Shown here one piece after another: positions 6,831 to 9,797 of a stretch of 9,797 bases of DNA. The number at the start of each line of letters is the position of its first letter. The stretch's first letter is position 1. This stretch comes from Caryophanales bacterium UBA6769. Lineage in GTDB: Bacteria > Bacillota > Bacilli > Bacillales > UBA6769. The stretch covers positions 1 to 9,797 of the forward strand of contig DKGN01000151.1 of NCBI GenBank assembly GCA_002453275.1. The letters are read 5' to 3'. The notes under the pieces are model-generated. The model had not been told where the DNA came from. It saw only the letters and a list, made by a program, of their open reading frames with translations, and searched no databases. Position numbers and translations under genes: made by a program.

Positions 6831-8504
6831 TTAAGCTAATTGTTTCAATTGTTGACGAATGAATTCAATGAGCGAATTAATTGGCACGTCGAATGATTCA
6901 CCTGTTTTTCTAATTTTCACTTCCACTATTTCTTCTTTCGCTTTATTGCCAACGATAATTCGGATCGGTATCCCGATTAAATCAGAGTCTGAAAACTTTA
7001 CCCCCGCTCGTTCTGAACGATCGTCATACAGCACATCAAGTTTTTCATCTTGAAAAATAGAATATAACTTTTCAGAAAGCTCTTTTTGACCAACATTTTT
7101 AGGATTAATTGTAATGAGGTGCACGAGAAAAGGAGCTAGTGAAACTGGCCAGACAATGCCATTTTCATCATGATGCTGTTCAACGACAGCGGCTAATGTG
7201 CGGGATACACCGATGCCGTAACAACCCATAATAATAGGTTTAGATTTTCCATTTTCATCTAAAAAAGTAGCCTCCATCGTTTCACTGTAGCGGGTACCTA
7301 GTTTAAAAACTTGTCCAATCTCGATTCCTTTCGCAAAGCGAATTTCTCCTCGACCATCTGGAGATGGGTCTCCTTCTTGGATCATTCGAAAGTCAGCATA
7401 TCGGGTAATGTTAAAATCCCGTTCAGGGTTTACATGCTCGTAACAGTCACCTGTTTCAAAACATATCATTCCATTTACGACTGCTTGAACCGCATGGTCA
7501 GCATAAGTTTCAATTTCACTTTGGAATGGGTTGAATTCATCAATGGGAATGTTTAACCTCATTGCAATATCTTCTGCTGTAACGGCTTGTGCATCTTCTG
7601 CCTCAAAATAATTTTTTACTTTTATGCCATTTACTTTGTGATCTTGGCGTGTAAGAATCATATAATGCTTGTCATTGACCTCAAAAAACGTCGGCGTAAT
7701 GACTTGACTCTCATCAGTAGGATTATAATCATGTTTATCTAACGTTCGCAGTTCTTTCAACTCTTCATTACTTTTTATATATGTTTGTGTAACGGCTGCC
7801 ATTTCAACATTCGCTGCATAGTCTGATTCGGTAGAATAAGCGATCGTATCCTCACCTACATCAGAAATTGCCATAAATTCATGTGTATCTTCTCCACCTA
7901 TCGCGCCACTATCTGCTACAACTGGTGTGAATTTTAATTGGAATCTGTTAAAAATATTATGGTACGTCTTTACCATTTGCTTGTAAACAGCATCCCCACC
8001 TTCTTCACATGTATCAAACGAATAAGCATCCTTCATAACAAATTCACGCCCACGTAACAAACCAAAACGAGGACGTTTTTCATCTCGATATTTTGTTTGA
8101 ATTTGGTAAAGAAGGGCCGGCATTTTTTTATAACTGTTAATTTCAGAGCGAACCAAGCTTGTAATTAACTCTTCATGTGTTGCACCTAATGCAAATTCAC
8201 GTGCGTGTCGATCCTTTAAGCGCATTAATTCTGGTCCGTATAGCTCCCATCTGCCCGTTTCCTTCCATAGTTCAGCAGGCTGGATTGCCGGCATGAGTAA
8301 CTCTTGAGCACCAGCTCGATCCATTTCTTCACGAATAACTTCTTCAATTTTTCTTAACACTGTAAAACCTAGGGGAAGGTAGGAATAGACGCCTGATGCA
8401 TTTTGTCTTATATAACCTGCACGAAGCAGTAATTGATGACTTTTTATCTCTGCGTCACTCGGAACCTCTCTTAACGTAGGTACAAAATAATTTGACTGCC
8501 TCAT
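6831..8504 (-). CDS. proS: Prolyl-tRNA synthetase, bacterial type with divergent editing (INS) domain
   Basis: A 557-residue class II synthetase (B. subtilis 564) that charges tRNA(Pro) with proline in the cytoplasm. The aminoacylation core looks intact: conserved start MRQS and TLREVPSDAE, LGATHEE (106-112), motif 2 around RFGLLRGREF (146-155) with MKDAYSF, SGAIGGEDTHEFM (199-211), motif 3 GCYGIGVSR (427-435), and the C-terminal anticodon-binding domain (about 458-557) with YDDRSERAGVKFSDSDLIG. The insertion domain (about 224-400) is present but atypical: the GAN-x2-G-x-H and G-P-x-G signatures usual in Ala-editing INS domains are absent. The ATG follows GAGGTG with 5-base spacing. Only 66 bases separate it from rseP, too few for a T-box leader, so expression probably depends on an upstream promoter outside the window. 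Confidence 0.98.
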   Translation of the reverse strand: MRQSNYFVPTLREVPSDAEIKSHQLLLRAGYIRQNASGVYSYLPLGFTVLRKIEEVIREEMDRAGAQELLMPAIQPAELWKETGRWELYGPELMRLKDRHAREFALGATHEELITSLVRSEINSYKKMPALLYQIQTKYRDEKRPRFGLLRGREFVMKDAYSFDTCEEGGDAVYKQMVKTYHNIFNRFQLKFTPVVADSGAIGGEDTHEFMAISDVGEDTIAYSTESDYAANVEMAAVTQTYIKSNEELKELRTLDKHDYNPTDESQVITPTFFEVNDKHYMILTRQDHKVNGIKVKNYFEAEDAQAVTAEDIAMRLNIPIDEFNPFQSEIETYADHAVQAVVNGMICFETGDCYEHVNPERDFNITRYADFRMIQEGDPSPDGRGEIRFAKGIEIGQVFKLGTRYSETMEATFLDENGKSKPIIMGCYGIGVSRTLAAVVEQHHDENGIVWPVSLAPFLVHLITINPKNVGQKELSEKLYSIFQDEKLDVLYDDRSERAGVKFSDSDLIGIPIRIIVGNKAKEEIVEVKIRKTGESFDVPINSLIEFIRQQLKQLA

Positions 8505-8570
8505 AAATACACCTCAATATCTTTCTTTAATCAAAATTCTCAACCAAATGTTAGCTTGCACTATAAAAAA

Positions 8571-9797
8571 TTAAAGGAAAAACTTTTGGATGTCATTCCA
8601 CGTCACTACGATCATAAGTACCATCAGAAGTGCAAAGCCGAATAGGTGAACGAGACTTTCTTTTTGCGGATCAATTGGTTTACCGCGAAGACCTTCAAGA
8701 ATGATAAAGATTAGTCGACCCCCATCAAGGGCTGGTAATGGTAATAAATTAATTAATCCTAAATTTACACTTAACATAGCCGTCCACTGCATCAACGTCG
8801 CCATTCCTTGTTGTGCTGCCTCATCCGTATAGTTATAAATCCCGACAGGACCTGATAAGTTATCAATTGAAATTTGACCCGTGATCAACATTCGTAAGCC
8901 TGTAAAGATTGCTTTTGCATAATAAACAGTCGTATCATATCCAAAAACAATCGAGCCAGGAATCGACGTAACACGTTCATAACCTACACCGATAAAGCCT
9001 TCGTCCTCAGCTTTATAATTCAAACGATCTTGTGGTGTAACTTCAATATCTAACTCTTTTCCACTACGATTTATCGTGAACTGTACAGTTTCATTCGGAT
9101 GAGCTTGAATAATTTCTGTGAAGTGATCCCAATTCTTCACAGGAGTGCCATCGATTTGAATAACTTTATCGCCTACTTCCAGTCCAGCTTCAATGGCCGC
9201 ACCATCTTCCGCTAGTCCCCCGATAACAGCTTCTTTTGAGGGGGAACCGTAAATCAGTGCAAAAACGAACAAAATGACAAAAGCGAGTAAAAAATTCATA
9301 AACGGTCCAGCAAAAATGGCTAAAAAACGTTGGAACACTGTTTTGGAACCGAACTGTCTATCTAATGGAGCGATTTGAAAGTCTTGTCCATCGATAACGT
9401 ACGAACAGGTTGGGTCAACACGGTATGTTTCAAGTGGTGCTTCATCATGTTCATAGCCTTGAAGGATTAAATCTTTTTCCAAATCTGCATTTTCCACGAT
9501 TACTTCTTTTAATTGCGGGAATTTATTTTTTTGGTTGATGATTATTTTTGTAACTGCTCCATCATCGTTTGTAGCAATTTTCACTTTTTGCCCCGGCTTT
9601 AAATCAATCATTTCAGGGTCCTCGCCGGCCATCCTTACAAAACCACCGAGCGGTAACAGTCGAACCGTATAGACGGTCTCATTTTTTTTGATCGAAAATA
9701 ATTTAGGTCCAAATCCAATTGCAAATTCCCGACACAAAATTCCAGCCCGCTTTGCTAATAGCAAGTGACCGAGTTCGTGTATGAAAACTAGTAGACC
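8571..9797 (-). CDS. rseP: RIP metalloprotease RseP/RasP (site-2 protease), N-terminus cut by right edge
   Basis: An open frame of 408 residues reaches the window edge; by comparison with B. subtilis RasP about 13 N-terminal residues are missing. It is a zinc intramembrane protease of the cytoplasmic membrane. RasP cleaves membrane-anchored anti-sigma factors such as RsiW and clears membrane peptides. Numbering from the edge: zinc motif HELGH (7-11), the GGFVRMAGED loop (about 51-60), a hydrophobic helix (about 163-183), one PDZ domain (about 190-255), SGPVGIY (315-321), the second catalytic motif NLLPLPALDGGR (350-361, with the LDG aspartate) and a final membrane helix (about 385-399). A TTG at 9762-9764 could look like a start, but it would remove the HExxH motif, and the frame continues in conserved sequence to the edge. 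proS follows after 66 bases. Confidence 0.97.
   Translation of the reverse strand, partial: GLLVFIHELGHLLLAKRAGILCREFAIGFGPKLFSIKKNETVYTVRLLPLGGFVRMAGEDPEMIDLKPGQKVKIATNDDGAVTKIIINQKNKFPQLKEVIVENADLEKDLILQGYEHDEAPLETYRVDPTCSYVIDGQDFQIAPLDRQFGSKTVFQRFLAIFAGPFMNFLLAFVILFVFALIYGSPSKEAVIGGLAEDGAAIEAGLEVGDKVIQIDGTPVKNWDHFTEIIQAHPNETVQFTINRSGKELDIEVTPQDRLNYKAEDEGFIGVGYERVTSIPGSIVFGYDTTVYYAKAIFTGLRMLITGQISIDNLSGPVGIYNYTDEAAQQGMATLMQWTAMLSVNLGLINLLPLPALDGGRLIFIILEGLRGKPIDPQKESLVHLFGFALLMVLMIVVTWNDIQKFFL

Noticed and set aside
8505..8570. A T-box leader for proS, as some Firmicute synthetase genes have.
   Set aside because: Only 66 bases are available, with no specifier stem, T-box sequence or terminator.

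Overview
The window is an ordinary chromosomal segment of a low-GC Gram-positive bacterium, most likely a member of the Bacillaceae. The evidence is the gene order together with close protein similarity (from memory, without a search) to Bacillus subtilis RasP, ProS, PolC, RimP, NusA, YlxR, YlxQ and IF-2. The genus cannot be named from the sequence. All genes lie on the minus strand, so transcription runs from high to low coordinates. No mobile element, CRISPR array, tRNA or rRNA was seen.

Layout in transcription order: rseP/rasP (site-2 protease, start beyond the right edge), proS (prolyl-tRNA synthetase), polC (replicative Gram-positive DNA polymerase III), then an intergenic region of about 130 bases, then rimP, nusA, ylxR (rnpM), ylxQ and the first 20 codons of infB, which run off the left edge. 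This is the conserved rasP-proS-polC / rimP-nusA-ylxR-ylxQ-infB arrangement of Bacillus. Coding density is high. The only noncoding stretches are about 66 bases (rseP-proS), 55 bases (proS-polC), 131 bases (polC-rimP), 83 bases (rimP-nusA) and three gaps of 15 bases or fewer. No gap exceeds 300 bases.

The left-hand group works in transcription and translation. RimP matures the 30S subunit, NusA controls RNA polymerase pausing and termination, YlxR and YlxQ are small RNA-binding proteins, and infB encodes IF-2. The right-hand group combines membrane proteolysis, tRNA charging and chromosome replication.

I found no new biological system. Two points deserve a second look. First, a sigma-A-like promoter lies between polC and rimP, upstream of a strong intrinsic terminator. 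The terminator therefore sits inside the likely rimP-nusA leader, which fits the NusA autoregulatory attenuation known in B. subtilis. Second, the ProS editing (INS) domain is retained in size but appears to lack the residues needed to hydrolyse Ala-tRNA(Pro).
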